Shown: positions 5,533-6,189 of the stretch, one piece after another | Numbering within the stretch: position 1 is the stretch's first letter | Layout of the letters: the number at the start of each line of letters is the position of its first letter | Assembly: GCA_900544475.1 (NCBI GenBank) | Contig: UQVU01000109.1 | Location: 1-6,189 of the forward strand | Reading direction: 5' to 3' | DNA from: an uncultured Butyricicoccus sp. | GTDB taxonomy: Bacteria; Bacillota; Clostridia; Oscillospirales; Butyricicoccaceae | Length of the DNA: 6,189 nucleotides | Translations under genes and position numbers: made by a program | Notes under the pieces: generated by a model | Seen by the model: only the letters and a program-made list of their open reading frames with translations | Told to the model about the DNA's origin: nothing | Databases searched by the model: none

Positions 5533-5566
5533 AGCCCGCGATCGTTGTTCCGGACAATCGCGGGCT
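5533..5566. repeat. Long hairpin in the fld-feo gap
   Basis: AGCCCGCGA (5533-5541) pairs with TCGCGGGCT (5558-5566), and inner TTGT (5545-5548) with ACAA (5554-5557), leaving a three-base bulge. It is stable, but no T-run follows on either strand, so it is not a standard terminator. Confidence 0.6.
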
Positions 5567-5636
5567 CTGTTACGGGTACGCCGGGCAGCGCACCTAATTT
5601 GGGGTTTCCCCGGGACAAGAAAGGATATTTGTATCA

Positions 5637-5795
5637 TAACCGATGCCGTCGCATCAGTTACGACCGAAATTAGGGAGCTTTGCCGAACGGTATCCGGTAA
5701 AGCTATGTTATGGCGCTGCGCGCGAATGTGGCGCACGCCGAAGAAAGTTGCTTGTTTAGGTTGTCTGCCGTAAAACCTTGCGGTTTCGTGCGGCA
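5637..5795. repeat. Three further hairpins in the fld-feo gap
   Basis: TAAC-C-GATGC/GCATC-A-GTTA spans 5637-5660 (nine pairs, one mismatch, loop CGTC). AGCTTTGCCG (5676-5685) pairs with CGGTAAAGCT (5695-5704). TGCCG/CGGCA with inner AAACC-TTGC-GGTTT spans 5766-5795. An alternative fold CGTGC-GGCA-GCACG (5787-5800) competes with the last. No gene, tRNA or known riboswitch was recognised in 5430-5810. Confidence 0.5.
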
Positions 5796-5809
5796 GCACG
5801 CATTAAATA

Positions 5810-5861
5810 GAATTTGCGAAGCAAATTCATAATTTCCGGGAGCATGTATCACGGAAATTAT
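5810..5861. repeat. Two adjacent AT-rich hairpins
   Basis: GAATTTGC-GAA-GCAAATTC (5810-5828, eight perfect pairs) is followed without a gap by ATAATTTCCG (5829-5838) pairing with CGGAAATTAT (5852-5861). The abutting arrangement looks like a composite repeat unit rather than a single regulatory hairpin. Confidence 0.6.
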
Positions 5862-5870
5862 ACAAGGGAA

Positions 5871-5900
5871 GAAAAAATGTGTCCGCAGGACGCGGTTTTT
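5871..5900. terminator. Possible bidirectional terminator after the flavodoxin gene
   Basis: A small stem centred on GTCC-GCA-GGAC (5881-5891) lies between an A6 run (5872-5877) and a T5 run (5896-5900). Runs on both sides can pair with each other and supply U-rich tails in both directions. On the minus strand the core stem is short, so termination may be partial. It is the only hairpin with a T-run near the flavodoxin stop. Confidence 0.4.
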
Positions 5901-5908
5901 CGTCAGCC

Positions 5909-5934
5909 TCGATTGAAAGCGTGCTTTCAATCGA
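5909..5934. repeat. Perfect 12-bp hairpin just after the flavodoxin stop
   Basis: TCGATTGAAAGC (5909-5920) and GCTTTCAATCGA (5923-5934) form 12 perfect pairs around GT. It begins three bases past the flavodoxin stop codon. No T-run follows directly, so it may protect the mRNA 3' end, or act together with the hairpin and T-run at 5871-5900. Confidence 0.6.
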
Positions 5935-5937
5935 ATA

Positions 5938-6189
5938 TTAGAAAGCTGCGAAGCCCTTGCCGAACTCCTTGCACTTTGCCAGCGCATCGTCGTCCGGGGT
6001 CTCGTTTACGATCAGGCCCTCGTCGGTGTAGATGACAGCGTTCGCGTCGTTGGTGCGCTGAACCCAGTCACGCATCCACTGACCGTCGCCCCAGCCGTAG
6101 GAGCCGAACAGGGAGATGTTCTTTCCTGTGAGGCGGGACTCCAACTGTTGGAAAAACGGTTCGAACTCGGCTTCTTCCAGGACCTCGTC
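5938..6189 (-). CDS. Flavodoxin, C-terminal part (5' end outside the window)
   Basis: The visible 83 residues run to a TAA stop at 5938-5940, and the reading frame is open to the window edge, so the gene begins beyond it. The ATG-like start at 6144 is really an internal TTG (leucine). Typical short-chain clostridial flavodoxin features are present: an acidic EVLEEAEFEPFFQQLESRL helix, GKNISLFGSYGWGDGQWMRDW (strand plus the flavin-contacting loop SYGWGDG), and the closing NETPDDDALAKCKEFGKGFAAF. Flavodoxins carry electrons on FMN and commonly replace ferredoxin when iron is scarce. The gene lies upstream of the feo operon in the same direction but is separated by over 500 bases, so it is a separate transcription unit. 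Confidence 0.93.
   Translation of the reverse strand, partial: DEVLEEAEFEPFFQQLESRLTGKNISLFGSYGWGDGQWMRDWVQRTNDANAVIYTDEGLIVNETPDDDALAKCKEFGKGFAAF

Noticed and set aside
5533..5566. Hairpin considered as an intrinsic terminator or riboswitch
   Set aside because: No T-run follows on either strand, no gene starts downstream on the plus strand, and the feo promoter lies beyond it, so it would not be in the feo leader.
5497..5799. Minus-strand open frame of 100 codons and overlapping plus-strand frames in the fld-feo gap
   Set aside because: They cross several strong hairpins, lack ribosome sites and recognisable domains, and the base composition does not follow the codon pattern of the neighbouring genes.

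Overview
The window looks like a chromosomal segment of a GC-rich, spore-forming Clostridia member, perhaps an Oscillospirales-type gut bacterium. This placement is inferred from a SleL/YaaH-like LysM plus GH18 spore-type protein, a clostridial Feo cassette (two small FeoA proteins, a long FeoB, a FeoB-associated Cys-rich peptide), a short-chain flavodoxin, and intergenic DNA full of GC-rich hairpins. Genus cannot be settled from the sequence. All five complete genes and the partial one lie on the minus strand.

Layout along minus-strand transcription, from the right end to the left end of the window: the C-terminal part of a flavodoxin gene (5938-6189, cut by the window edge); about 540 bases without a gene that hold a run of hairpins (5533-5934); a ferrous-iron uptake operon with a clear promoter (-35 TTGACA at 5363-5368, -10 TAAACT at 5340-5345, 17-base spacer), followed by feoA (5052-5261), a second feoA (4813-5034), feoB (2185-4701), a 51-residue membrane protein with four cysteines (2008-2163), and a strong terminator (1964-1993). 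About 650 bases without a gene follow (1311-1963). They carry a pair of inverted repeat copies (1430-1518 and 1726-1832), a 16-base perfect palindrome and several short GC-rich palindromes. The last gene (105-1310) encodes a two-LysM, GH18-like protein whose catalytic glutamate position is alanine.

The feo genes form one functional unit. FeoB is the GTP-driven ferrous iron permease, the FeoA proteins are its small SH3-like partners, and the Cys-rich membrane peptide is a known FeoB companion. The operon promoter is surrounded by copies of an 18-base dyad, RRTTAG-N6-YTAAYY. One copy lies over the -10 and spacer, one upstream, one downstream, and a weaker one further upstream. A further copy lies just before feoB. 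I read these as binding sites for a metal-responsive repressor, probably of the DtxR/MntR family. The half-site resembles the GGTTAG of DtxR/IdeR boxes, but the regulator is not in the window. A flavodoxin next to iron uptake genes fits an iron-limitation theme, although flavodoxin itself shows no such operator in the part visible here.

Nothing here proves an undescribed system. The points most worth a second look are the tandem operator array, the GH18 protein that appears catalytically dead, the inverted repeat pair with long stem-loops, and the acidic extracytoplasmic insertion in FeoB.
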